From: an uncultured Collinsella sp.
GTDB lineage: Bacteria > Actinomycetota > Coriobacteriia > Coriobacteriales > Coriobacteriaceae
Direction: 5' to 3'
Assembly: GCA_902494815.1 (NCBI GenBank)
Contig: CABUVB010000033.1
Coordinates: 1-13,718, forward strand
Length of the DNA: 13,718 bases
The translations under genes and the position numbers were made by a program. A model generated the notes under the pieces. The model did no database searches and was not told the origin of the DNA. It saw only the letters and a list, made by a program, of their open reading frames with translations. Below, in pieces: positions 1-5,454 of the stretch (position 1 is the first letter of the stretch; the number at the start of each line of letters is the position of its first letter).

Positions 1-59
1 AGAACCCAGTTGCGCTGGACCTCGCCCTGCTTGGCGTAGTGAGTCGATTTCGAAATCAC
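1..59 (-). CDS. rplM: 50S ribosomal protein L13, N-terminal fragment
   Basis: Only the first 19 codons are in the window; the gene continues past the left edge. Read on the minus strand from a GTG at 57-59, the peptide is MISKSTHYAKQGEVQRNWVL. This fits the start of L13, in which a (Y)AKPGEV-x-R-x-W motif precedes the first strand of the fold. A GGAGGAG ribosome binding site lies at 65-71, five bases upstream of the GTG, and supports this start over any internal codon. L13 is an early-assembly protein of the large subunit and is normally followed by rpsI (S9), which would lie outside the window. A promoter is visible upstream at 126-153. Identification rests on a short stretch, but the motif, ribosome binding site and promoter agree. 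Confidence 0.85.
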   Translation of the reverse strand, partial: MISKSTHYAKQGEVQRNWV

Positions 60-125
60 TTAGACTCCTCCATGTACAGTACGTGTTGTTACAGAGATTC
101 ACGGGGCTCTGCAAGTAACCCGTCC

Positions 126-153
126 ATATTACCCCGCTCGCCGCCCGAGTCAA
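126..153 (-). promoter_or_regulatory. Probable rplM promoter
   Basis: On the minus strand, TTGACT (148-153) is followed after 16 bases by TAATAT (126-131). Both are close to the sigma-A consensus. Transcription would start near 119, leaving a leader of about 60 nt before the GTG of rplM. At the start of that leader, 119-123 and 101-105 can pair as a 5-bp stem (ACGGG/CCCGT). That stem might be part of an autoregulatory leader, but it is too short to claim one. Confidence 0.6.
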
Positions 154-216
154 CAGGTATTTTGGTTCTGACCAGACTTTCTGCACATGTCGTCCATGGG
201 TCATGACGTCGCGACA

Positions 217-1095
217 CTAGCGCTCGACAAATGCCTCGATATCTCCCAGCAAGCGCTTTGCCTCCTGGCGGCCCTGAATATACAGGTCGAGGAGCTTTGC
301 TGGATCGTGCTCAACGTGACCGACCTCGACCGGCTTTTGCGGAGCAACGACCAGTGCGCGGCCCTCGCGCTCATACTTCCACAGATGCATGCGCTGGATG
401 TTATAGCGGTCGTGGCGCGTCTCGATAGCCTCGAGCAGGTAGGGGTAGTCGGCATAGCGGGCGCGCGCGGCGGGCATAAACTCGTAGGGCTTTTTCTCGT
501 ACGAGCGGTCCTGCGTGACAATGACAACCGCGCGATCGAAGCCCGCCTCCTCCAGCACGTGCTCGATGGGAACCGAATCGGCTACGCCACCGTCGACGTA
601 TTTGTGTCCGTCAATCTCGACCGGCGGCGTCACCAGCGGCAGCGACGTCGAGGCGCGCACGGCATCGAGGTCGAGCACGGCGCTTTTGACCGGCAGGTAC
701 GCGGCAGTTCCAAAGAGCATGTCCGTCGCGACGGCGTACATCTCGATGGGGCTCGCATCAAACGTCACGTTGTCAAAGGGATCCAGGCGGTCCTGAACAT
801 CGTTGAAGATAAAGTCGTAGCCCACAATAGAACCCGTGGACGCAAACGATGCGGCACCCATGAAGCGGTTGTCGTTGCAGAAAGCCAGGTTGATGCGGTT
901 GGCACGGCCGATCTGGTGCGACTTGTAGTTCACGCCGTTGAGGGCGCCGGCCGATACGCCATATACCGCCGGAATCTCGACGCCGGCCTCCATGAGGACG
1001 TCGAGCACGCCCGCGGTAAACTGCCCGCGAAAACTACCGCCCTCCAGGACGAGCGCGACCTTGCCGGCGTTCTTTGCTTTATCTTCTGCAGTCAT
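217..1095 (-). CDS. Patatin-like phospholipase family protein
   Basis: A 292-residue serine lipid hydrolase of the patatin/RssA-YjjU type; such enzymes hydrolyse acyl esters with a Ser-Asp dyad. The N-terminal glycine-rich oxyanion loop is GGSFRGQFTAG (residues 19-29). The nucleophile elbow GVSAG places Ser48 at residues 46-50, and the catalytic Asp is D168 in VDGGVADS. All three elements are in the expected order and spacing. There is no signal peptide or membrane segment, so it is probably cytoplasmic. The start is well supported: AGGAGGT lies 5 bases before the ATG. The gene appears monocistronic: a 157-nt gap containing the rplM promoter follows it, and the gene-free ssrA flank precedes it. 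I saw no clear terminator between it and rplM, so readthrough is possible. The substrate is unknown. Confidence 0.9.
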   Translation of the reverse strand: MTAEDKAKNAGKVALVLEGGSFRGQFTAGVLDVLMEAGVEIPAVYGVSAGALNGVNYKSHQIGRANRINLAFCNDNRFMGAASFASTGSIVGYDFIFNDVQDRLDPFDNVTFDASPIEMYAVATDMLFGTAAYLPVKSAVLDLDAVRASTSLPLVTPPVEIDGHKYVDGGVADSVPIEHVLEEAGFDRAVVIVTQDRSYEKKPYEFMPAARARYADYPYLLEAIETRHDRYNIQRMHLWKYEREGRALVVAPQKPVEVGHVEHDPAKLLDLYIQGRQEAKRLLGDIEAFVER

Positions 1096-1250
1096 GTTGA
1101 CCTCCTGCTGTTTCGTTTTGGCTTTCTTCTACCCAGTTTTGGGATAGAGAGCGCATTGGTTTTGGAGTTGCGGAGGACGGGGCGATCAAGTCAACCCCAG
1201 AGCATGAGTTGCCGCCGGGGAAGCGCATCCCACCCTGCGTTGATGCGGCG

Positions 1251-1296
1251 TTTTCTTTACGCTCGCGCCCTGCGCAGAGTTCGATTCTCCGCGGTA
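1251..1296 (+). repeat. ssrA-flanking direct repeat, copy 1
   Basis: This copy matches 1461-1506 at 42 of 46 positions without gaps. Positions 1277-1293 (GAGTTCGATTCTCCGCG) are identical to the T-arm and acceptor side of the tmRNA, but on the opposite strand to ssrA. The 5' side of the T-stem here reads CAGAG rather than CGGAG, so the stem is mismatched and this is not a working tRNA-like end. Confidence 0.75.
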
Positions 1297-1371
1297 CGGG
1301 GGATCCGTTGATGCGGGGTTTGGCCAGCTGAAATTCAATAAACATCGCATCCGTTTTGAATCGAGGCTTTG

Positions 1372-1464
1372 CGCGGAGAATCCGCGTATTTGCTTCGCAA
1401 ATCCGCACCGGCTTCGGCCGCCTGTCGGCGTCCTCGCCCGCTCGCTACAAACGCTTAGCGTTTG
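1372..1464. repeat. Cluster of four small inverted repeats
   Basis: Four short hairpins lie within 93 bases: CGCGGA-GAA-TCCGCG (1372-1386), ATTTGC-TTC-GCAAAT (1388-1402), a CGGC/GCCG pair with a TTCG-type loop just after 1408, and CAAACGCT-T-AGCGTTTG (1448-1464). Read on the minus strand, the second has a GCGAAGC core, known as an exceptionally stable mini-hairpin. There is no adjacent U-tract, so these are not ordinary terminators. Confidence 0.55.
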
Positions 1465-1506
1465 CTTAACGCTCGCGCCCTGCATAGAGTTCGATTCTCC
1501 GCGGTA
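1461..1506 (+). repeat. ssrA-flanking direct repeat, copy 2
   Basis: Second copy of the 46-nt repeat, 210 bp after the first and immediately beyond the ssrA terminator. Its 17-nt core at 1487-1503 forms an inverted pair with the real tmRNA 3' end at 1569-1585, with the terminator hairpin between them. It may be a fossil of an integration or rearrangement at ssrA. Confidence 0.75.
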
Positions 1507-1514
1507 TCTGTAAG

Positions 1515-1551
1515 TAATAAAAAGCAGGTAGGTGCGTTTACCTACCTGCTT
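1515..1551 (-). terminator. Rho-independent terminator of ssrA
   Basis: A perfect 11-bp stem (1522-1532 with 1541-1551, AAGCAGGTAGG/CCTACCTGCTT) encloses an 8-nt loop. On the minus strand it is followed by TTTTTATTA. It begins 9 bases after the CCA end of the tmRNA. Confidence 0.9.
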
Positions 1552-1559
1552 GTAACTAT

Positions 1560-1923
1560 TGGTGGAGGCGCGGAGAATCGAACTCCGGTCCACGAAAGCC
1601 CCCTGATTGGCATCTCCAAGCTCAGTCGCTGGTTTTGTCTCGGACGCTTTGCGCGCAGCGACACGCTCGCGGCGTCCTAACCGGTTCGGTCTTAGCCTGC
1701 GCCATACCGATTACGTGCGCAGGAGCATTCCCCTAAAATGACGTCGCGCCGGTGTCGGGGAAATCACCGGGTTGACGCGCCGCTATAAACTAAGCAGCGA
1801 GAGCCATAGGCTCAAAAGAAGAGTTGTTGTCAATTCAATTTGACGGTACCCCTGTTTAACGAGGCGAGGAGACCTCGGCTTGCTTCCTCTCTCAGAGCTA
1901 TCGTGTCGAAACCAGTCGCCCCC
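1560..1923 (-). ncRNA. ssrA: Transfer-messenger RNA (tmRNA)
   Basis: A complete 364-nt tmRNA, which with SmpB rescues ribosomes stalled on broken mRNAs and tags the nascent peptide for proteolysis. The 5' end GGGGGCGACTGGTTTCGACA (from 1923) is the classic tmRNA start. The 3' end carries a T-arm (CGGAG-TTCGATT-CTCCG, 1570-1587) followed by the acceptor strand CGCCTCC, discriminator A and an encoded CCA (ending at 1560). The acceptor stem is seven pairs, with a G-U wobble at the third pair, the alanine identity element for AlaRS. The tag reading frame is at 1790-1831, ending in ALAA and a stop. It is one-piece, not the permuted two-piece form. It is followed at once by a strong terminator. Confidence 0.97.
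1790..1831 (-). other. tmRNA tag-peptide reading frame
   Basis: Reading on the minus strand from GAC (1829-1831) gives DNNSSFEPMALAA and a TAG stop (1790-1792). An in-frame TGA two codons upstream limits the frame. I take GAC as the resume codon from the usual tag length and the terminal ALAA degron. The exact resume codon is inferred, not shown. Confidence 0.75.
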
Positions 1924-1993
1924 AAATGTTGGGAAAGTCTGGATGGTATCGGGCCTGCAAACACCCGATAACCGTCGACTTTTCAAGGAACAT

Positions 1994-2009
1994 GCGGGGT
2001 GAACCCCGC
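1994..2009. repeat. Short GC-rich inverted repeat upstream of ssrA
   Basis: GCGGGGT-GA-ACCCCGC, 7-bp perfect arms, 71 bp upstream of the tmRNA 5' end in the divergent region between ssrA and the 144-aa gene. It could be a protein-binding site or a leader stem in the tmRNA precursor. No U-tract follows on either strand. The ssrA promoter must lie nearby, but I could not pick a convincing -35/-10 pair. Confidence 0.4.
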
Positions 2010-2100
2010 TCGTGGATAGCTATCTTACCACGTTCTAAAGGCAGACAGCCGCTCTATGCACGAGCTGTGAAGACCCTAATGTGCACTGCACTTCGCACTT

Positions 2101-2128
2101 TTGATACCGATCGCGTCACGTATATTTT
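2101..2128 (+). promoter_or_regulatory. Possible promoter of the 144-aa protein gene
   Basis: TTGATA (2101-2106) is followed by an AT-rich TATATTTT (2121-2128). A -10 of TATTTT gives a 16-bp spacer; TATATT gives only 14. It lies 34-62 bp before the ATG, a sensible distance. Confidence 0.4.
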
Positions 2129-2162
2129 CGCCAAGCAAAATTGACCCGTCGAAAGGACCGTT

Positions 2163-2597
2163 ATGGATACCAAACAGCAACTCGTCAATGCCCTCGCAGG
2201 CCTGGGCTCAACCATTACCGAAGCCATGGATGTCATCGAAGGCTTTGTCCCCTGCGGACATCCCGCCCTCACGGTTTCGAACGCCCTTGTTGCGCTGGAC
2301 GCTGACGATGATGCGGCTCTCGCCCAGCAGCTTGAGACCGTCGAGGGCTTTATCGACCACGTGAGCGAGAACCGCGGCGTGGCCGCCTACCACGGCATCG
2401 AGGTCGAGCTCGCGGGTCCCAAGGCCGATCTGCTCGCAGCAATCCGCGAGATAGGCGCCCTTATGCAGATCGCAGGCGTCAAGAACACCCAGGTCAACGA
2501 GTGGGTCTACCGCAGTCTGGCAGCACTCGACAGCTCCGACGAAAAGGCAGCCGAGCAGCTCACCGAAGTCCCCGCCATCAAAGCTGCACTTATCTAA
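2163..2597 (+). CDS. Hypothetical protein, 144 aa, function unknown
   Basis: I do not recognise this family. The protein is acidic and rich in Ala, Glu and Asp, looks largely alpha-helical, and has no signal peptide or transmembrane segment, so it is probably cytosolic. It has a single Cys at about residue 31 in a VPCGHPAL motif and conserved-looking hydrophobic heptads. A good ribosome binding site (AAAGGA, 2152-2157) sits 5 bases before the ATG, codon use matches the neighbours and the frame is closed by TAA, so I take it as real. It stands alone: divergent from ssrA and convergent with the ATPase gene. Its stop lies just before the shared terminator stem. An antisense frame over the same DNA lacks comparable signals. 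Confidence 0.8.
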   Translation: MDTKQQLVNALAGLGSTITEAMDVIEGFVPCGHPALTVSNALVALDADDDAALAQQLETVEGFIDHVSENRGVAAYHGIEVELAGPKADLLAAIREIGALMQIAGVKNTQVNEWVYRSLAALDSSDEKAAEQLTEVPAIKAALI

Positions 2598-2642
2598 AAA
2601 GGCCTGCACCCTGGCGGCTGCGGTGCCACCCGAATGCAGGCC
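2596..2642 (-). terminator. Terminator shared by two convergent genes
   Basis: GGCCTGCA (2601-2608) pairs perfectly with TGCAGGCC (2635-2642). A nested TGGC/GCCA pair (2612-2615, 2625-2628) shortens the loop. On the minus strand the stem is followed by TTTTT (2596-2600), so it terminates the ATPase operon. In the plus direction there is no U-run (ATATAC follows), so it would only work weakly for the 144-aa gene. Confidence 0.8.
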
Positions 2643-2661
2643 ATATACTCAATCGAAAACG

Positions 2662-4737
2662 CTAATGCAGGTACGCTTTCGCGTTGCTCAGGCTGTAGGC
2701 GATCGTTGAGCCGTTGTGCAGTAGTGACGACGTCTGCGGAGTGATCATGCCGGTAATACCCAATGCCAATAGCGCCGAGTTGGTGAGCATCACCCTTGAA
2801 TACGAACTCGTCAGACGGTCGATGAGCCCCTGGCTCATGCGGCGCAGGCGCACGATCGCGGCGAGATCCGTGTCGGCCAGGATGATGTCGGCGACCTCCT
2901 TGGCGATGTCGCTTCCGCCACCCATGGCCAGCCCCACGTCGGCCAAACCGAGCGCCGGCGAGTCGTTGACGCCGTCGCCCACCATGGCAACATGGCGTCC
3001 CTCGCTCTTAATGCGCTCCACATAGGCGTACTTGTCCTCGGGCAGCAGTTCGGCCTTAAACTCGTCGGCGCCCGCCTCGCGCGCAATGCGCTCGGCCGTG
3101 CGCTCCGAATCGCCCGTGAGCATAACGACATGCTTGACGCCCAGCGCATGCAAGTCGGCGATGGCCTCACGGACCCCGGGCTTGAGCGGATCCTCGATGC
3201 CGAGCACGCCCACAACGGTGCCGTCGACCGCCAGATACAGCGGCGACAGGCCCTGCATCTGGGACTCGATTTGCTCCTTGATGTCGGACTCGAGCTGCGC
3301 GCCCTCGTCCTCAAATACAAAGTGCGCGGAACCGATGATGGCGCGACGCCCTTCAATGGACGAAGCGATGCCGTGCGCCACAATATACTCGACCGCAGCG
3401 TGACGCTCGCGGTGCTCGAGCCCGCGCTCGCGGGCGGCGTTGACCACAGCGCGCGCCACCGGATGCGGGAAATGCTCCTCCAGACAGGCAGAAAGGCGCA
3501 GAACCTCGTCCTCGCTCCAGCCATCGGTGGTGAGCACGCAGGCAAGACGCGGCTGCGCCTCGGTAAGCGTGCCGGTCTTATCAAACACAATGGTGTCGGC
3601 CTTGGCAAACGACTCAAAATACTTCGCGCCCTTGACCATGACGCCCATCTTGGCAGCATCGCTCATGGCAGTCATGACGGCGACGGAACCCGTGAGCTTG
3701 AGTGCGCACGAGTAGTCGACCATCAACGCCGCTGAGGTCTTGATGAGGCTGCGGGTGGTAAGAGCGACAAGACCTGCAAGCAAGAAATTCCACGGGACGA
3801 TCTTGTTGGCGAGGTCCTCCATGTGCGACTGGCCCTCGGACTTGAGCGAGTCGGCCGTCTGCACGAGCGAGACGATTGAGCGCAGTTTGGTTTGCGCCGT
3901 ATTGGCGCGCACGCGCACCAAGATGCCGCCGTCTTCCACGACGGTACCGGCGAACACGTCATCGCCCACGCTGCGCTCGACGGCCAGCGGCTCGCCGGTC
4001 AGAGTCGCCTGGTTGACCATAGCGCTCCCCTGCTCGACAACACCGTCGATGCAAATGGACATGCCAGTGCGCACGGCGACCAGATCGCCGGGCTCAAGCT
4101 CGGTCGCGGCAACGCTTACCTCGGTGTCACCGACCACTTTTTGCGCCTTATCGGGCACGTCGAGCAGCGAGTTTATGAGCTCGTTTTCGCTCATGGCGCG
4201 GGTGTAGTCCTCGAGCAGCTCGCCCACGTTGAGCAGGAACATCGTCTGGCCCGCGGTGTCGAAATCGCGTTTGACGAACGAAATGCCGATAGCCGAAGCG
4301 TCGAGCACGGGAACGGTCAGGCGCGGCTGCGCGAGCTCACGGAGGGCGGCGCGCAAAAAGGTCATGTAACCGGCCACGATAAACACCGCACGTAGGGGCG
4401 TGGGCAAAAACCAGCGGCGCGCGTAGTGGGCGCCGATAAGTGTGGCAAGATCCATGACGAGCTTGTGCCTGCGCGGCTCGAGTTGCATCACGTAACCCGA
4501 CTTGGCATCGGCGATAGCTTGAGCATCGAGTGCACCCAGGGCATCGAGCACGGCCGTGCGACGCTGCTCGTCATATTCGAGCGCCATCTGGCCAATACGG
4601 CCGTAGACACACACCTTGTGCACGCCGTCGATGTCGCCGCTGAGCTTAAGAAGTGCATCGAGATCGCTCTCTGGCACAGGACCCGCCAATTGAAGACGGG
4701 TCCTGCCGGGGATCTCGCTAATAATCGAGAATCTCAT
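2662..4737 (-). CDS. P1B-type heavy-metal-translocating ATPase
   Basis: A 691-residue P-type ATPase that should export a transition metal at the cost of ATP. Catalytic landmarks are intact: TGE of the actuator domain at 247-249, DKTGTLT with phosphorylated D386, the P1B-specific HP pair at H425-P426, TGD at 541-543 and GDGVND at 587-592. The C-terminal membrane segment has the P1B HNGST motif at 674-678. The N-terminal 75 or so residues (IPGRTRLQL...) look like a degenerate HMA-like domain without CxxC. The membrane motif before the P-domain is YSCALKL (342-348) instead of CPC, SPC or CPH, so metal specificity cannot be read off. It follows the DUF6110-like gene by 17 nt with only a weak ribosome binding site, suggesting coupled translation, and ends at the shared terminator. 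Zinc or manganese efflux is the best guess by analogy with CtpC. Confidence 0.9.
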   Translation of the reverse strand: MRFSIISEIPGRTRLQLAGPVPESDLDALLKLSGDIDGVHKVCVYGRIGQMALEYDEQRRTAVLDALGALDAQAIADAKSGYVMQLEPRRHKLVMDLATLIGAHYARRWFLPTPLRAVFIVAGYMTFLRAALRELAQPRLTVPVLDASAIGISFVKRDFDTAGQTMFLLNVGELLEDYTRAMSENELINSLLDVPDKAQKVVGDTEVSVAATELEPGDLVAVRTGMSICIDGVVEQGSAMVNQATLTGEPLAVERSVGDDVFAGTVVEDGGILVRVRANTAQTKLRSIVSLVQTADSLKSEGQSHMEDLANKIVPWNFLLAGLVALTTRSLIKTSAALMVDYSCALKLTGSVAVMTAMSDAAKMGVMVKGAKYFESFAKADTIVFDKTGTLTEAQPRLACVLTTDGWSEDEVLRLSACLEEHFPHPVARAVVNAARERGLEHRERHAAVEYIVAHGIASSIEGRRAIIGSAHFVFEDEGAQLESDIKEQIESQMQGLSPLYLAVDGTVVGVLGIEDPLKPGVREAIADLHALGVKHVVMLTGDSERTAERIAREAGADEFKAELLPEDKYAYVERIKSEGRHVAMVGDGVNDSPALGLADVGLAMGGGSDIAKEVADIILADTDLAAIVRLRRMSQGLIDRLTSSYSRVMLTNSALLALGITGMITPQTSSLLHNGSTIAYSLSNAKAYLH

Positions 4738-4754
4738 AGTTTGTGCCTGGAGTG

Positions 4755-5000
4755 CTACTCGGCTGCCTTGTCCGCAGCGGCCTCGCTCTGGGTGATGTAG
4801 GCAGCCTCGGCAACCATATCATCGACATTAGCCTTGGCCTGCTCGACCATGTCCTGGTAGCCGTTCTTGACGCGCATGCCGCACGCAATGCCCTGCACGC
4901 AGGCGTTCTTTACCGGAGCGCTGGTGAGCAGCTTGATGCCGGCCGTACCAAGCAGAAAACCGCCACCGACAAGCAGGGTGTTAAACGTCGACTTCTTCAT
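4755..5000 (-). CDS. Small DUF6110/PacL-like membrane-associated protein
   Basis: An 81-residue protein starting MKKSTFNTLLVGGG. Residues 7-26 form one hydrophobic, glycine-rich segment (GGGFLLGTAGIKLL), followed by a TSAPVKNA turn, a GMRVKNGY basic stretch and an amphipathic acidic helix ending in MVAEAA. This layout matches my recollection of DUF6110. It also parallels mycobacterial PacL proteins (DUF1490), which have a GTAG-type membrane helix, APxRxA, a GLR motif and an ADVVAEA helix. PacL1 is a small partner of the zinc exporter CtpC. Here too the next gene is a P1B ATPase. Two cysteines (C34, C40) lie just after the membrane segment; the C-terminal Asp/His metal tail of PacL1 is absent. 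The start is fixed by AAGGGAGAAG about 5 to 8 bases before the ATG. The longer frame continuing upstream to 5741 is not used. Confidence 0.8.
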   Translation of the reverse strand: MKKSTFNTLLVGGGFLLGTAGIKLLTSAPVKNACVQGIACGMRVKNGYQDMVEQAKANVDDMVAEAAYITQSEAAADKAAE

Positions 5001-5084
5001 GTTGCTTCTCCCTTTTGCCGCACAAGCGCGGCATGGTGCCTTAGCACCCGAGTTCATTAGTTTGCTCGAGCACGCTTTTGAGAC

Positions 5085-5100
5085 TAGTTTAGTATAACTA
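5085..5100. promoter_or_regulatory. Possible -10 and operator of the DUF6110-ATPase operon
   Basis: The minus strand reads TATACT (5091-5096), a good -10 hexamer about 90 bp before the ATG. It sits in the middle of an inverted repeat TAGTT-TAGTAT-AACTA (5085-5100). An operator overlapping the -10 would suit metal-responsive repression. No -35 at 16-18 bp is convincing (TTGACC lies only 8 bases upstream), so this is tentative. Confidence 0.35.
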
Positions 5101-5217
5101 TTGGGGTCAACAACGGCTAACTTTTGGAAAATATACGATCTAGACCGCCCGGTACTCGGCGGTTCACCCACCACGACGCAAATCCGCACCCCAAGGGGAA
5201 TCCGCCCTCGTCCTTGC

Positions 5218-5408
5218 AAATCTAAGATGAATGGTTTTCCGCGAAGTGAACGAGCAAAATCGGACCCCCGAAGCATCCGCATTTTTCGCCAGCAAAACCG
5301 CAGGAAAAACTCGACAAAATCGCAGGAAACAAAGTCCCAAAAGTGTCGATGCTTTAGGGGTCCAAATAAGGTCGTCCACTTCTGGGGAAACCATTCACCT
5401 TCGATTTC
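5218..5408. repeat. Large imperfect inverted repeat, MITE-like
   Basis: Positions 5218-5290 match the reverse complement of 5336-5408 at 54 of 73 positions with no gap, around a 45-bp centre. The best-kept blocks are TGAATGGTTT, GAAGTG, GGACCCC and AAGCATC. The centre contains a tandem pair of 16-mers (5293-5308 and 5315-5330, 14 identical) built on CGCAGGAAA. Because both strands read alike, similar spurious peptides (MVFREVNE..., MVSPEVDD...) appear in both directions. It is non-coding as far as can be seen. It could be a miniature mobile element, an extragenic palindromic repeat or a structured RNA. Confidence 0.8.
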
Positions 5409-5454
5409 CACAGCCTCGAATACATGACAAGGGGACGACCTCTTTACCTCTTTC

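Larger units (their letters stand above)
1096..1514. other. Gene-free, repeat-rich stretch between ssrA and the patatin-like gene
   Basis: No open frame here has a convincing ribosome binding site or a recognisable product. The stretch contains two 46-nt direct repeats (1251-1296 and 1461-1506), a short repeat pair CGTTGATGCGG[C/G]GTTT (1238-1253 and 1307-1322), and a run of small hairpins at 1372-1464. The start of this interval, next to the patatin-like gene, must hold that gene's promoter; I could not identify it firmly. Translations of the region resemble the peptides commonly predicted falsely over tRNA/tmRNA 3' ends. Confidence 0.6.
5001..5454. other. Gene-free interval between the ATPase operon and the ABC operon
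   Basis: No supportable gene lies here. From left to right it holds the leader and promoter region of the DUF6110-ATPase operon (to about 5130), a small ACCGCC/GGCGGT stem (5144-5149, 5158-5163), and the large inverted repeat at 5218-5408. The ABC operon terminator should lie near the right end: AGGTCGTCC (5369-5377) can pair with GGACGACCT (5433-5441) and is followed on the minus strand by TTATTT. That is a plausible but long-looped terminator. Confidence 0.6.

Noticed and set aside
1277..1300. Possible tRNA gene ending at the T-arm-like repeat
   Set aside because: No D-arm, anticodon arm or acceptor partner is found upstream; the T-stem is mismatched and CCA is absent.
187..1311. Long plus-strand open frame (374 codons) opposite the patatin-like gene
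   Set aside because: It is the antisense of a clear patatin-family gene with catalytic motifs and a good ribosome binding site; the plus frame has no recognisable domain.
1396..1409. A 14-nt string shared with 5177-5190 (CGCAAATCCGCACC)
   Set aside because: A match of this length is roughly expected by chance in a window of this size; no extension on either side.
1186..1680. Open frames over the ssrA 3' end and its repeats
   Set aside because: Peptides of the RGESNS/GAENRTP type are typical false predictions across tRNA/tmRNA T-arms.
5293..5330. Two 16-mers spaced like CRISPR repeats
   Set aside because: Only two units with a 6-nt gap, inside the centre of the inverted repeat; no array and no cas genes.
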